This document shows positions 9,663 to 18,432 of a DNA stretch of 64,000 nucleotides, in pieces. Position numbers and translations under genes: made by a program. Source of the stretch: Rhodovulum strictum. Lineage in GTDB: Bacteria; Pseudomonadota; Alphaproteobacteria; Rhodobacterales; Rhodobacteraceae. The stretch spans positions 124,001-188,000 of the forward strand of contig NZ_WJPO01000001.1 of assembly GCF_009649175.1 (NCBI RefSeq), given 5' to 3'. Under the pieces are notes generated by a model. That model saw only the letters and a list, made by a program, of their open reading frames with translations. It searched no databases and was not told the origin of the DNA. Numbering within the stretch: position 1 is the stretch's first letter; each line of letters starts with the position of its first letter.

Positions 9663-12116
9663 ATGGACGCGACCGTCACGACCACCACCACCCGGCTGCG
9701 GCTTGAGGGGCTGCATTGCGCAGGCTGCGTGCGCCGGGTCGAGCGCGCGCTGGCCGACCAGCCCGGGGTTGCCGCCGCCCGCGTCAACCTGGCGACCGCC
9801 ACCGCCGAGGTCGATCATCGCGGCCCGGTCGCGCCCCTGGTGGCAGCCGTTGAATCCATCGGTTTCGGCGTCACCCGCGCCGAGATCGCGCTGGCCGTCG
9901 AGGGGGCAACCTGCGCCTCCTGCGTCGCCCGGATCGAACGCGCGCTGCTGGCGCAACCGGGTGTCACCGCGGCCCGCATGAACCTTGCCACCGGCGAGGC
10001 GCGCGCGCAGGTGATCGCGGGGCTGGCGGATGCCCCGACACTGGCCCGCGCGCTGGCCGATGCGGGCTATCCCGCCACCCCGCTGGCCGGTAGCACCCGC
10101 GACCCCGGCGCCGCGCAGGCCGCCGAGGCCCGCGCGCTGGCCCGGCGCACCGCGCTTGCAGCTATTCTGGCCCTGCCGGTCTTCGCGATCGAGATGGGCG
10201 GCCACATGATCCCCGGCTTCCATGCCGCGCTGGCCGGGGCGGTGGGCGAACAGCCGCTGCGGATGCTGTCCTTCCTGCTGACCACGCTGCTGCTGGCCGG
10301 GCCGGGCCGGGTCTTTTTCGCCCGCGGCCTGCCGCTTCTGCTGAAGGGGGCGCCGGACATGAACGCGCTGGTGGCGCTGGGCACCGGTGCCGCCTGGGGG
10401 TTTTCCACCATCGCGACCTTCGCCCCCGGCCTGCTGCCCCCCGGCACCGCGCATGTCTATTTCGAGGCCGCGGCGGTGATCGTCACGCTGGTCCTGCTGG
10501 GCCGCATGCTCGAAGCCCGCGCCAAGGGCCGCACCGGGGCCGCGATCCGGCGGCTGATGGCGCTGCGCCCCGACACCGCCCGCGTGGTGACGGATGCGGG
10601 TATCGAGGAACGCCCGGTCGAGGCGCTGGTGCCCGGCGATCTGATCGAGGTGCGTCCCGGCGAACGCTTCGCCACCGATGGCGAGCTGGTCGAGGGGCAG
10701 GGGCCGGTCGACGAATCCATGCTGACGGGCGAGCCGATGCCGGTGGACAAGGCGCCGGGCGATCCGGTCACCGGCGGCACCGTGAACGGCCCTGCTGCGC
10801 TGCGTTTCCGCGCGACGGCGGTGGGGGCGGACACGGCGCTTGCCCGGATCGTGGCCATGGTCGAGGCCGCACAGGGCGCCAAGCTGCCCGTGCAGGCGCT
10901 GGCCGACCGCGTGACCGCGGTTTTCGTCCCCGCGGTTCTGGCCGTCGCCGCCGTCACCGTCGCGCTGTGGCTGGCCCTTGGTCCTGCCCCCGCGCTGGGG
11001 CTGGCGCTGGTCGCGGGCGTGTCGGTCCTGATCATCGCCTGCCCCTGCGCGATGGGGCTGGCCACGCCCACCTCGGTCATGGTCGGCACCGGCCGCGCGG
11101 CCGAACTGGGCGTGCTGTTTCGCAAGGGCGCGGCCTTGCAGGCGCTGGCGGGCGTGGCGACCGTCGCCTTCGACAAGACCGGCACGCTGACCCAGGGGCA
11201 CCCCGCCGTGACCGAGGTGGCACTTGCCCCCGGCGTCACGCGGGACGAGGCGCTGCGCCTTGCCGCCGCGCTCGAATCCCGCTCCGAACACCCCATCGCG
11301 CGGGCCATCCTTGACGCCGCCCCCGGCGCCCCGCCCCCGGCCGAAGCCGTCGAGGCGCTGCCGGGCTTCGGCCTCAGGGGCCGGGTCGAGGGTGCCGAAA
11401 TCCTTGTGGGCGCCGCCCGGCTGATGGACCAGCACGCCATCGCGCCCGGCGATCTGGCAGACCCTGCCGCCCGCATCGCGGCCAGCGGCGCAACGCCTGT
11501 CCATGTCGCCCGCGATGGCCGCGCGATTGCCGTGCTCGCGCTGGCCGATCCGGTCAAGCCCACCGCACGCGCCGCCATCGCCGCGCTGCATGGCATGGGC
11601 GTGCGGACCGCGCTGATCACCGGCGATACCGAGGCAACCGCGCATGCCGTCGCCGCCGAACTGGGCATCGACCGGGTCACGGCGGGCGTTCTGCCCGGCG
11701 GCAAGGTCGCGGCACTGGACGCGTTGCGCGCCGACGGCCCGCTGGCCTTTGTCGGCGACGGGCTGAACGACGCCCCTGCGCTGGCGGCCGCCGATATCGG
11801 CATCGCCATCGGCACCGGCACCGATGTCGCGATCGAGGCGGCGGATGTGGTGCTGATGGCGGGCGATCCGCAGGGCGTGGCCGAGGCGCTGAACCTCAGC
11901 CGCCGCACCCTGCGCAACATCCGCCAGAACCTGTTCTGGGCCTTCGCCTACAACACCGCGCTGATCCCGGTGGCGGCGGGGCTCCTCTATCCGCTCTGGG
12001 GGATGCTGCTCTCGCCGATGCTGGCGGCGGGGGCGATGGCGGCCTCCAGCCTCTTCGTGCTGTCGAACGCGCTGCGGCTGCGGCACCTGCGCCCCGTGAC
12101 CGGGAGGGTCGCATGA
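9663..12116 (+). CDS. copA: Copper-exporting P1B-type ATPase
   Basis: Inner-membrane pump that exports Cu(I) using ATP. From the preferred start (ATG 9663, six bases after AGGAG) it has 817 residues. Two N-terminal heavy-metal domains carry CAGC and CASC; the membrane Cu site CPC is at 460-462 ([10 protein letters not shown]), the phosphorylation site DKTGTLT begins at Asp504, and the hinge [10 protein letters not shown] lies near the C-terminus. Earlier in-frame ATGs at 9642 and 9648 would add seven or five residues. The CueR-type promoter upstream and cueR overlapping downstream settle copper as substrate. Confidence 0.95.
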   Translation: MDATVTTTTTRLRLEGLHCAGCVRRVERALADQPGVAAARVNLATATAEVDHRGPVAPLVAAVESIGFGVTRAEIALAVEGATCASCVARIERALLAQPGVTAARMNLATGEARAQVIAGLADAPTLARALADAGYPATPLAGSTRDPGAAQAAEARALARRTALAAILALPVFAIEMGGHMIPGFHAALAGAVGEQPLRMLSFLLTTLLLAGPGRVFFARGLPLLLKGAPDMNALVALGTGAAWGFSTIATFAPGLLPPGTAHVYFEAAAVIVTLVLLGRMLEARAKGRTGAAIRRLMALRPDTARVVTDAGIEERPVEALVPGDLIEVRPGERFATDGELVEGQGPVDESMLTGEPMPVDKAPGDPVTGGTVNGPAALRFRATAVGADTALARIVAMVEAAQGAKLPVQALADRVTAVFVPAVLAVAAVTVALWLALGPAPALGLALVAGVSVLIIACPCAMGLATPTSVMVGTGRAAELGVLFRKGAALQALAGVATVAFDKTGTLTQGHPAVTEVALAPGVTRDEALRLAAALESRSEHPIARAILDAAPGAPPPAEAVEALPGFGLRGRVEGAEILVGAARLMDQHAIAPGDLADPAARIAASGATPVHVARDGRAIAVLALADPVKPTARAAIAALHGMGVRTALITGDTEATAHAVAAELGIDRVTAGVLPGGKVAALDALRADGPLAFVGDGLNDAPALAAADIGIAIGTGTDVAIEAADVVLMAGDPQGVAEALNLSRRTLRNIRQNLFWAFAYNTALIPVAAGLLYPLWGMLLSPMLAAGAMAASSLFVLSNALRLRHLRPVTGRVA

Positions 12117-12505
12117 ATATCGGACAGGTGGCCGCGCGCACCGGCCTTCCGGCCAAGACCATCCGCTATTACGAGGAGATCGGCCTGATCCGCCCGATGC
12201 GGGGCGAGAACGGCTATCGCCACTTCTCCGAACGCGACGCCCATAACCTTGCCTTTCTCGGCCGGGCGCGTTCCTTGGGCTTCACCATCGAGGAATGCCG
12301 GGTGCTGCTCGCGCTTTACGCCGATCAGGGCCGGGCCAGCGCCGATGTGAAACGGGTCGCAAGCGAACATCTGGCCCAGATCGACGCCAAGATCGCCGAA
12401 CTGCGCGAGATGCGCGCGACGCTCGCCGATCTGGTTGAGGCCTGCGCGGGCGATCACCGGCCCGATTGCCCGATCCTGCGCGGTCTGGCGGGCGAGGATG
12501 GCTAG
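12113..12505 (+). CDS. cueR: MerR-family copper-responsive regulator CueR/HmrR
   Basis: Cu(I)-sensing activator of 130 residues. It has an N-terminal MerR winged HTH ([20 protein letters not shown]), a central dimerisation helix, and a C-terminal Cys-x7-Cys metal loop (C-AGDHRPD-C), the pattern of CueR. Its ATG overlaps the copA stop as ATGA, so the two are translationally coupled and share the promoter at 9605. Copper is favoured over other MerR ligands by both the cysteine spacing and the neighbour. Confidence 0.92.
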   Translation: MNIGQVAARTGLPAKTIRYYEEIGLIRPMRGENGYRHFSERDAHNLAFLGRARSLGFTIEECRVLLALYADQGRASADVKRVASEHLAQIDAKIAELREMRATLADLVEACAGDHRPDCPILRGLAGEDG

Positions 12506-12514
12506 GGTTCTGTC

Positions 12515-12970
12515 CTAGCGCAGGGCCGCGGCGCGGCGGATCATGTCCTCGGCGGGGGCGTCGGGAATGCGGCGGGCGATCTTCAGCATCGTGTCCACCG
12601 TAATCGAGGACAGCGTGGCGCGGGTGGCCTCCTCGATCTCGCCCAGCACGCGGCGCAGCGCCTGACCCTTGCGGGTGCGGTCGCCGGGTTCCGACATGCC
12701 CTGTCCGATCGGCCAGATCGGTTCGAACAATTGCACGATGTCCAGCAGGTTCAGCCGCTTGGCATTGCCGCAGAAGCGATAGCCGCCACCGACCCCGCGC
12801 GAGGCTTCGACCAGACCGGCGCGGCCGAGCGTGCGCAGCACCTTGGCCAGATGGTTGGTCGAAAGGTCGTATTTCTCGGCGATCTCGGCGGCGGAAAGCT
12901 GGCGTTCGGGTTCCGAGGCCAGTTCCAGGATGGCGAACAGCGCGTGGCGCGTGGCAAGCTGGAGTTTCAT
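12515..12970 (-). CDS. Rrf2-family regulator without an iron-sulfur cysteine triad
   Basis: Winged-helix regulator of 151 residues: the N-terminus MKLQLATRHALFAILELA and the EIAEKYDLSTNHLAKVLRTL helix-turn-helix are Rrf2 type. It has a single cysteine (YRFCGN), so the three-cysteine cluster ligand set of IscR, NsrR and RirA is absent and it should sense something other than through Fe-S. It overlaps the upstream GNAT gene by four bases (ATGA). A GNAT-Rrf2 pair beside an uptake transporter recalls the BadL/BadM pair of Rhodopseudomonas; that parallel is inference. Confidence 0.8.
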   Translation of the reverse strand: MKLQLATRHALFAILELASEPERQLSAAEIAEKYDLSTNHLAKVLRTLGRAGLVEASRGVGGGYRFCGNAKRLNLLDIVQLFEPIWPIGQGMSEPGDRTRKGQALRRVLGEIEEATRATLSSITVDTMLKIARRIPDAPAEDMIRRAAALR

Positions 12971-13437
12971 TCGTCCAGGTCCTTCTCCAGTTCCACGAAG
13001 GGGCCGGCCATCATCCCGTGCGCGCGGAAGAAGGACAGGATCAACTGCGCCTCGCGCGCGATCATGGTGCGCACCTTGGTCACGCCCGCCTGCCGGAAGC
13101 GGTCGCAGACCGCGTCGAACAATTGCGTGCCGACCGAGCGCAGGCGGTTGTCGGGATCGACCCCGATGGCAAATATCCAGCCGCAGGGTTCTGAACCGAA
13201 TTCCCAGGCCCGGATCTCGCCCGCGATGAAGCCGACCCGGCCGCTACCGTTGCGCGCGACCAGAAAGAAGCTGCGGCCCGGTTCGCTGCGCGCGCCCTCG
13301 AACAGGCGGCGCCAGTAGTCGGGTTTCGGCCGACCGGTGATCTGGGCGTCCAGCGCCTCGATCCAGGCCAGATCGGCTTCGGCGACCGGGTCGATCACGA
13401 CCTGGGCGGTGTCGGAAAGGGTCTGAAGCTCTGCCAT
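12967..13437 (-). CDS. GNAT-family N-acetyltransferase
   Basis: Probable acetyl-CoA-dependent acetyltransferase of 156 residues. The acetyl-CoA loop region is visible as AIGVDPDNRLRSVGTQLFDA, followed by the typical C-terminal helix-strand (FFRAHGMMAG). The substrate is unknown. ATG 13437 is used; an in-frame GTG at 13446 is possible. It is the first gene of a two-gene unit with the Rrf2 regulator, an arrangement in which the enzyme may modify the regulator's effector or a toxic substrate analogue. Separated by about 100 bases from the end of the ABC cluster upstream. Confidence 0.8.
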   Translation of the reverse strand: MAELQTLSDTAQVVIDPVAEADLAWIEALDAQITGRPKPDYWRRLFEGARSEPGRSFFLVARNGSGRVGFIAGEIRAWEFGSEPCGWIFAIGVDPDNRLRSVGTQLFDAVCDRFRQAGVTKVRTMIAREAQLILSFFRAHGMMAGPFVELEKDLDE

Positions 13438-13517
13438 GTCCTGCACGATTTCCGGCCCGGTCCTTGCCGCGCCTTTCTGGATTCATCCTAAACTAGTACC
13501 GGTATGCAGGAATGGCA

Positions 13518-13534
13518 ACCGCCCCGGTGGCGGT
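13518..13534 (-). terminator. Possible hairpin just after the first ABC cluster
   Basis: A 6-bp stem (ACCGCC with GGCGGT, 5-base loop) sits directly after the stop of the last ABC gene on the minus strand. There is no T-run, so termination would be weak or Rho-assisted. The short spacer up to the GNAT gene also holds an 8-bp palindrome, TACCGGTA, at 13497-13504, which may be part of an operator for the GNAT/Rrf2 unit. Confidence 0.35.
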
Positions 13535-13535
13535 A

Positions 13536-14228
13536 TCACACCCCCAGCCAGCGGTGCTGCAATTCGGCATCGGCGCGGATCGCGGCGGGGCTGCCCGACC
13601 AGACGACACGGCCCCGGCCGACCACCGCCACGTCATCGGCCAGCGAGGTGGCAAAGCCGAAATTCTGTTCGACCAGGATCATCGACATGCCCGCCGCGCG
13701 CAGTTCGGCCAGCTTGTCATGGATCAGCTTGACGATGATCGGCGCCAGCCCCTCTGTCGGTTCGTCGAGGATCAGCAGGCGCGGGTTCATCAGCAGCGCC
13801 CGCGCGATCGCCAGCATCTGCTGTTCGCCGCCCGAAAGCTGGGTGCCGCCGTTTTCCAGCCGCTCGCCCAGCCGCGGGAACAGCTCGATCACCCGCTCGA
13901 GCGTCCACTCGCCCTTTCGGGCCACGCGGGCGGCCAGCATCAGGTTCTCGCGCACGCTGAGCGAGGGGAAGATGTCGCGCGTTTCGGGCACATAGCCGAT
14001 GCCGAAGCGCGCGATGTGATAGGGCCGCCGGTCCAGCGGCGCCCCGGCAAAGCGGATCGTGCCCTTCTTCAGCGGCAACAGGCCCATCACTGTCTTCAGC
14101 GTGGTGGTCTTGCCCGCGCCGTTTCGGCCCAGGATCGCCAGCACGCGGCCGGGCTGTGCGCATAGCGTCATGCCGTGCAGAACCTGCGTCTCGCCATAGC
14201 CGGAATCGACGCCGTCAAGCTCAAGCAT
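13536..14228 (-). CDS. Branched-chain-type ABC transporter ATPase (LivF-like), cluster 1
   Basis: One of two cytoplasmic ATPases of a hydrophobic amino-acid/aromatic-acid (HAAT) uptake system, 230 residues. Walker A is GRNGAGKTTTLKT, the signature LSGGEQQMLAIA and Walker B LLILDEPTEGL. The start ATG 14228 overlaps the LivG stop by eight bases; the longer upstream frame is not homologous. Last gene of the five-gene cluster. The family also transports urea, amides and aromatic acids, so leucine is not assumed. Confidence 0.92.
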   Translation of the reverse strand: MLELDGVDSGYGETQVLHGMTLCAQPGRVLAILGRNGAGKTTTLKTVMGLLPLKKGTIRFAGAPLDRRPYHIARFGIGYVPETRDIFPSLSVRENLMLAARVARKGEWTLERVIELFPRLGERLENGGTQLSGGEQQMLAIARALLMNPRLLILDEPTEGLAPIIVKLIHDKLAELRAAGMSMILVEQNFGFATSLADDVAVVGRGRVVWSGSPAAIRADAELQHRWLGV

Positions 14229-14964
14229 TTTCCCACGATCCCAGATAGATGTCCCGCAGCAGCGCCGAGTTGCGCGCGTCGTCGGGGGCGCCGTCAAAGA
14301 CGACCTCGCCATAGTTCAGCACGGTGATCCGGTCGGCCACGTCAAAGGCAAGGTCCATGTCATGCTCGACAATCAGCAGCGTCAGATCGCGCGGCAACGA
14401 GGACAGCATGTGATGAAAGCCATGCGCCATTTCCGGGCCGATGCCGGATGTGGGCTCGTCCAGCAGGATCACCCGGGGGCGGGTCGCCAGCGCCAGCCCC
14501 ACCTCAAGCTGGCGGCGCACGCCGTAGGAAACGGCCGAGACCTGCGCCCCCAGATGCGGGGTCAGGTGTAGCCGGGCCGCGACCTCGCTCACCGTCTCGC
14601 GCACCGCGGGCGCGGCAAGTGCATCGCGCAGGATCGAGCGGGTGGCACCGCTTGCGACCGCGGCGGCAAGGCCCAGATTCTCGGCCACGGTGAGCCCGTC
14701 GAACAGGGTGTTCTTCTGATAGCTGCGGGCCAGTCCCAGCCGCGCGCGTTCGGCCACGGGGGCGGCGGTGATGTCGCGCCCGTCCAGCAGGATCCGGCCC
14801 GCATCGGGCGCAATCTCCCCGGCCAGCAGGTTGAACAGCGTGGTCTTGCCCGCACCGTTGGGGCCCAGGATCACCCGCCGCTCGCCCTTGTCCAGCCGGA
14901 ACGACACGTCGCGGGTGACATGGATCGCACCGAAGCTCTTGTCGAGATTGCGCACATCAAGCAT
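14221..14964 (-). CDS. Branched-chain-type ABC transporter ATPase (LivG-like), cluster 1
   Basis: Second ATPase of the transporter, 247 residues, with Walker A GPNGAGKTTLFNLL, the LivG-type signature SYGVRRQLEVGLAL, Walker B VILLDEPTSGIG and the H-loop IVEHDMD. It starts at ATG 14964, overlapping the permease stop by eight bases and the LivF-like gene by eight bases, so the three are translationally coupled. Confidence 0.92.
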   Translation of the reverse strand: MLDVRNLDKSFGAIHVTRDVSFRLDKGERRVILGPNGAGKTTLFNLLAGEIAPDAGRILLDGRDITAAPVAERARLGLARSYQKNTLFDGLTVAENLGLAAAVASGATRSILRDALAAPAVRETVSEVAARLHLTPHLGAQVSAVSYGVRRQLEVGLALATRPRVILLDEPTSGIGPEMAHGFHHMLSSLPRDLTLLIVEHDMDLAFDVADRITVLNYGEVVFDGAPDDARNSALLRDIYLGSWENA

Positions 14965-15952
14965 CGCGGGGCTCCCGGTGCGGGGCGTCCGCCTTTGCCG
15001 TGCGGCGCGCGGCCAGCCGGGCCAACCTCCCCTCGACAAAGCCGAACAGGCCATTGGCCCGGCTCATCACAACCGCGATCAGGATCAGGCCGACGACAAG
15101 ATGCCAGTAGGGGGTAAGCGCGCCGATTTCGTGGCGCAGCACCACAAAGGCCGCGGCGCCAAGGATCGGCCCGACAAAGGTGCCAAGCCCGCCCAGGATC
15201 ACCACCACCAGCGCCTCGCCCGAGACGGTCCAGGCCATGAGCCCCGGCGAGATATACATCACATGCTGCGCCGCCAGCACCCCCGCCAGCCCCGCAATCA
15301 TCCCCGACAGTCCGAACAGATGCGCCTTGGTCCGCCACACGGTCAGCCCCAGCGCGCGCATCCGCCTTTCGTTGTCGCGGATGCCCACCAGTGCCCGCCC
15401 CAGCCCCGAGCGCAGGATCTGCGCGGCGGCCAGCGCCACCAGCACCAGCGCCGCCAGGCAATAGAGCGCGAAGGCGCGCGACCGGTTCAGGTCGATCCCC
15501 AGCGCCGACAGGTCCGGCCGCGCCAGCCCCGCCAGCCCGTCATCGCCGCCGAAGAACGGACTTTCGAACACCAGCGCATAGCCCATCTGACCGAAGGCCA
15601 GCGTCACCATGATGAAATAGATGCCGTGGCTGCCCGCGCAGATCGCGCCGATGATCCAGCCCACGGCGCCGGTGAACAGCACCGCGAACAGCATCGCCGC
15701 CCAGACCGGCAGGCCAAGCGACATGCCGGCCATGGCAAAGGCATAGGCCCCCGCGCCCATAAGCGCACCATGGCAGAGCGACACCATGCCGCCGAAGCCC
15801 GCCACCATGTCCAGCGCGATCACCAGAATGGCAAGGATCAGGATCTCGGTCAGGATTTCGAGCCCGGCATAGCCGCTGGCAAAGGCCGAGAAGAGCGCGC
15901 CCGCGAACAGCAGCGCCAAAGTCCCAAGACGAAGGGGCGAAAGGTGGAACAT
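14957..15952 (-). CDS. Branched-chain-type ABC permease (LivM-like), cluster 1
   Basis: Inner-membrane permease of 331 residues with about eight to ten hydrophobic segments and the LivM-type hallmarks GGMVSLCHGALMGAGAYA, FIMVTLAFGQM and the coupling region GGLGTFVGPILGA. It pairs with the LivH-like gene three bases upstream. The basic, polar C-terminus after the last helix is cytoplasmic. Substrate is set by the binding protein and is unknown. Confidence 0.92.
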   Translation of the reverse strand: MFHLSPLRLGTLALLFAGALFSAFASGYAGLEILTEILILAILVIALDMVAGFGGMVSLCHGALMGAGAYAFAMAGMSLGLPVWAAMLFAVLFTGAVGWIIGAICAGSHGIYFIMVTLAFGQMGYALVFESPFFGGDDGLAGLARPDLSALGIDLNRSRAFALYCLAALVLVALAAAQILRSGLGRALVGIRDNERRMRALGLTVWRTKAHLFGLSGMIAGLAGVLAAQHVMYISPGLMAWTVSGEALVVVILGGLGTFVGPILGAAAFVVLRHEIGALTPYWHLVVGLILIAVVMSRANGLFGFVEGRLARLAARRTAKADAPHREPRDA

Positions 15953-15955
15953 CGC

Positions 15956-16819
15956 TCAGCCCCGCGCCGGAAACAGCCCGGCGGGCCGCAGGATCAGCAC
16001 CGCCGCAAGCAGCGCATAGATCAGCACCGAGGCAAGCCCCGGCATCAGCACCGCGCCAAAGGTCTGCACGAAGCCGAAGATCAGCGAGCCCGCCATCGCG
16101 CCCCACAGGCTGCCCAGCCCCCCGATCACCACCACGATCAGCGTGGGGATCAGGATCTTCAGCCCCATGTCGGGCGTCACCGACAGGACCGGCGCCGCGA
16201 CCGCCCCGGCCAGCCCCGCCAGCGCGCAGCCGATGCAGAAGACCAGCAGGAACAATCGCTCGACATTGATCCCGAGACAGGCGGCCATCTGGTCGTTGTC
16301 CACCCCCGCCCGGATCATCGCCCCGATCTGGGTGTGTGCCAGCACCAGCGCCAGCGCGGCAAAGATCGCCGCCCCCAGCGCGATGATGAACAGCCGGTAG
16401 ACCGGATAGGTCACGCCCCCGATCTCGATCCGGCCCGACAGCAGGTCGGGCACCTCGATGCCCAGCGCGATGTCGCCCCAGATGATCCGCGTCAGGTCGA
16501 GCAGCACGAAGATCAGCCCGAAGGTGACCAGAACCTGCGCCATCGGCCCGCTTTGCCGCATCCGCCGGATCAGCAGCCAGTAAAGCAGCAGGCCCAGTTC
16601 CGCCACGATCAGCGGGGCGACCAGCAGCCCCGCCCAGTAGCCCACCATGCCCGCGACGGTTGCCGCCACATAGGCGCCCACGGCGTACAGCGCGCCATGG
16701 GCGAGGTTGACGAAATGCATCAGGCCGAAGATCACGGTCAGCCCGACCGACAGCAGAAAAAGCAGCATCGACAGTTGCAGCGCGTTCAGCGTCTGGAACA
16801 GCCAGAATCCGAAATCCAT
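15956..16819 (-). CDS. Branched-chain-type ABC permease (LivH-like), cluster 1
   Basis: Inner-membrane permease of 287 residues. LivH marks are VIFGLMHFVNLAHGALYAVG near the N-terminus and VVIGGLGSLWGAMAGS as coupling loop near residue 235. It is the first permease of the cluster, 102 bases after the binding-protein gene, with a GC-rich hairpin in between. Confidence 0.92.
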   Translation of the reverse strand: MDFGFWLFQTLNALQLSMLLFLLSVGLTVIFGLMHFVNLAHGALYAVGAYVAATVAGMVGYWAGLLVAPLIVAELGLLLYWLLIRRMRQSGPMAQVLVTFGLIFVLLDLTRIIWGDIALGIEVPDLLSGRIEIGGVTYPVYRLFIIALGAAIFAALALVLAHTQIGAMIRAGVDNDQMAACLGINVERLFLLVFCIGCALAGLAGAVAAPVLSVTPDMGLKILIPTLIVVVIGGLGSLWGAMAGSLIFGFVQTFGAVLMPGLASVLIYALLAAVLILRPAGLFPARG

Positions 16820-16881
16820 CCGGTCCTCCGTCGCGGGCGGGCAGGGGGCCGCCCCGGGCGGGGCGGATGCGCAGGCGAAGG

Positions 16882-16913
16882 GGCCGGTCCGGGCGGGTGG
16901 CCCGGGACCGGCC
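16882..16913 (-). other. Stem-loop between binding-protein and permease genes, cluster 1
   Basis: Perfect 9-bp stem GGCCGGTCC / GGACCGGCC, with extra GGG/CCC pairing possible inside the loop, placed 8 bases after the binding-protein stop. Such hairpins commonly protect or partly terminate messages so that the periplasmic protein exceeds the membrane parts. No T-run is present. Confidence 0.5.
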
Positions 16914-16921
16914 GGTGCGGC

Positions 16922-18097
16922 TCAGTTGGTGGCCGACAGGGTGCAGCCATTGGCCGGGTCGGCCTCGGCCGGCAATTGCGCCAGAACCTTCTGGGTCAGC
17001 CCGGTTTCGCCCGCCACCGTCTCGTAGACATAGATCGGCTGGACGATGTTGTTTGTTGCTGGGTCGATGGCGGTCGGCCCGCGCGGCCCCTCGAACGAGA
17101 CCTTGGCCAGCGCCTGCGCCAGGCTTGCCCGGTCGGCCGCGCCCGTCGCGGTTGCCTGCACCAGCGCGCGGGCCGCGTCATAGCCCTGCACCGCGTATTC
17201 CGAGGGGACGCGCCCGGTTTCGGCCTGAAACGCCGCGACAAAGGCCGCATTGGCCGCGTTCTCGATGGTGGGCACGTAATGCAGCGCCGCGATCACGCCC
17301 TCGGCCGCGGGGCCTTCGGCCTCGACATAAAGCGGCGAGGTCAGGAAACCCGCGCCGTAAAGCGGCATCGCCTCCTTCAGCCCGAAACTGTCATATTGCT
17401 TGACGAAGGAAATCGCCTCGCCCCCGGCGAAGAAGGCATAGACCGCCTCGGCGCCGCTGGCCCGGGCCTTGGCAAGATAGGGGCCGAAATCCTGCGTGGT
17501 CTGGAACGGCGTGAATTCCTGCCCGACCACCTCTCCGCCCGCCGCGGTGAAGCCGTCGACAAAGGCGCCGATCATCTGCCGGCCGGCGGCATAATCGGGC
17601 GCGATGGTATAGACCTTCTGCACGCCCTGCGCATGCAGCCATTCGCCCATCGGCCTGTTCACCTGCCGGTTCGAAAACGACATCCGGGTGATGAAGGGGC
17701 TGCATTGCTCGCCCGTCGCCTCGTCATTGCCCGCATTGGCAACGATCAGCGGCACGCCGCTATTGTGCACGAAATCGCGGATCGCGCCCAGAACGCCCGA
17801 GCTGACCACACCGGCGATCACGTCCACCTGATCGTCCAGCACCAGCTTGCGCGCCTTGGCCAGCCCGACCGGCGGCTTGACCTCGGTATCCTCGCGCACG
17901 ATGGCAAAGCGGGCCTCGGTTTCGTCGGCAAAGGCCGCAAGCCCCAGCCGGAAGCCCGCCTCGATATCGTTGCCAAGCGCGGCATAGACCCCGGAATAGG
18001 GCAGAAGCAGCCCCACCTTGATCTCGTCGGCCGCAGCCGGCAGCGCCAGAGCGCCCGCGCAGAGCCCCGCAAGGGCCCCGATCGCCTTGTCCTTCAT
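16922..18097 (-). CDS. Periplasmic type-1 substrate-binding protein, ABC cluster 1
   Basis: Solute receptor of 391 residues with a Sec signal peptide (about residues 1-23, cleavage after LPAAA) and a Peripla_BP_6 two-lobe fold: IKVGLLLPYSGVYAALG at the mature N-terminus, VDVIAGVVSSGVLGAIRDF and GEAISFVKQY. It heads the transporter operon, with a good sigma-70 promoter about 210 bases upstream. Related receptors bind branched-chain amino acids, amides or aromatic acids. The sequence is a distant paralogue of the receptor at 36258. Confidence 0.9.
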   Translation of the reverse strand: MKDKAIGALAGLCAGALALPAAADEIKVGLLLPYSGVYAALGNDIEAGFRLGLAAFADETEARFAIVREDTEVKPPVGLAKARKLVLDDQVDVIAGVVSSGVLGAIRDFVHNSGVPLIVANAGNDEATGEQCSPFITRMSFSNRQVNRPMGEWLHAQGVQKVYTIAPDYAAGRQMIGAFVDGFTAAGGEVVGQEFTPFQTTQDFGPYLAKARASGAEAVYAFFAGGEAISFVKQYDSFGLKEAMPLYGAGFLTSPLYVEAEGPAAEGVIAALHYVPTIENAANAAFVAAFQAETGRVPSEYAVQGYDAARALVQATATGAADRASLAQALAKVSFEGPRGPTAIDPATNNIVQPIYVYETVAGETGLTQKVLAQLPAEADPANGCTLSATN

Positions 18098-18306
18098 GTG
18101 TTTTCCTCCCTGGATCGTCTTTTCTGGGTAACGTCGTCGATCTGTCCCGGATGCGTGCGTCCGGCCATCGGGGATGGCGCGGCCAAAAGATCATTCATTG
18201 TCGCGACGCGCCAAGGCGCCGCGATCCTTGCCCGCATGGCCGGTCCTGCGCGGTTCCTGGCGCCCGGGGCATGGCGGTGTGTCGTCTGGACGAGTCTTAA
18301 TATAGC

Positions 18307-18334
18307 ATTATCGTACCTATTTGCTTTATGTCAA
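18307..18334 (-). promoter_or_regulatory. Sigma-70 promoter of ABC cluster 1
   Basis: On the minus strand TTGACA (18334-18329) and GATAAT (18312-18307) are 16 bases apart, in a markedly AT-rich patch. A short inverted repeat, ATAG and CTAT with an 11-base spacer (18302-18320), lies across the spacer and -10 element and could be a repressor site. The 335-base stretch 18098-18432 otherwise holds only the lysK terminator and a leader with no evident gene. Confidence 0.7.
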
Positions 18335-18371
18335 GCCGCCGAGGCCGCCGCCCGTTCGGATGACGGGCTGC

Positions 18372-18407
18372 AAAAGGAAAGGGCACCCGGGTTCGGCCCG
18401 GACGCCC
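18372..18407 (-). terminator. Rho-independent terminator of lysK
   Basis: On the minus strand an 11-bp GC-rich stem with two G-U wobbles (bases 18407-18397 and 18391-18381) closes a five-base loop and is followed by TTTCCTTTT. It lies 25 bases after the lysK stop. This is the most canonical intrinsic terminator in the window. Confidence 0.85.
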
Positions 18408-18432
18408 CTATGCCGCCTGCGATGTCGGGCGG

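Noticed and set aside
9537-12086. An 849-codon minus-strand frame opposite copA
   Set aside because: Antisense shadow of a clear P1B ATPase; composition is Gly/Arg/His/Gln-rich without domains.
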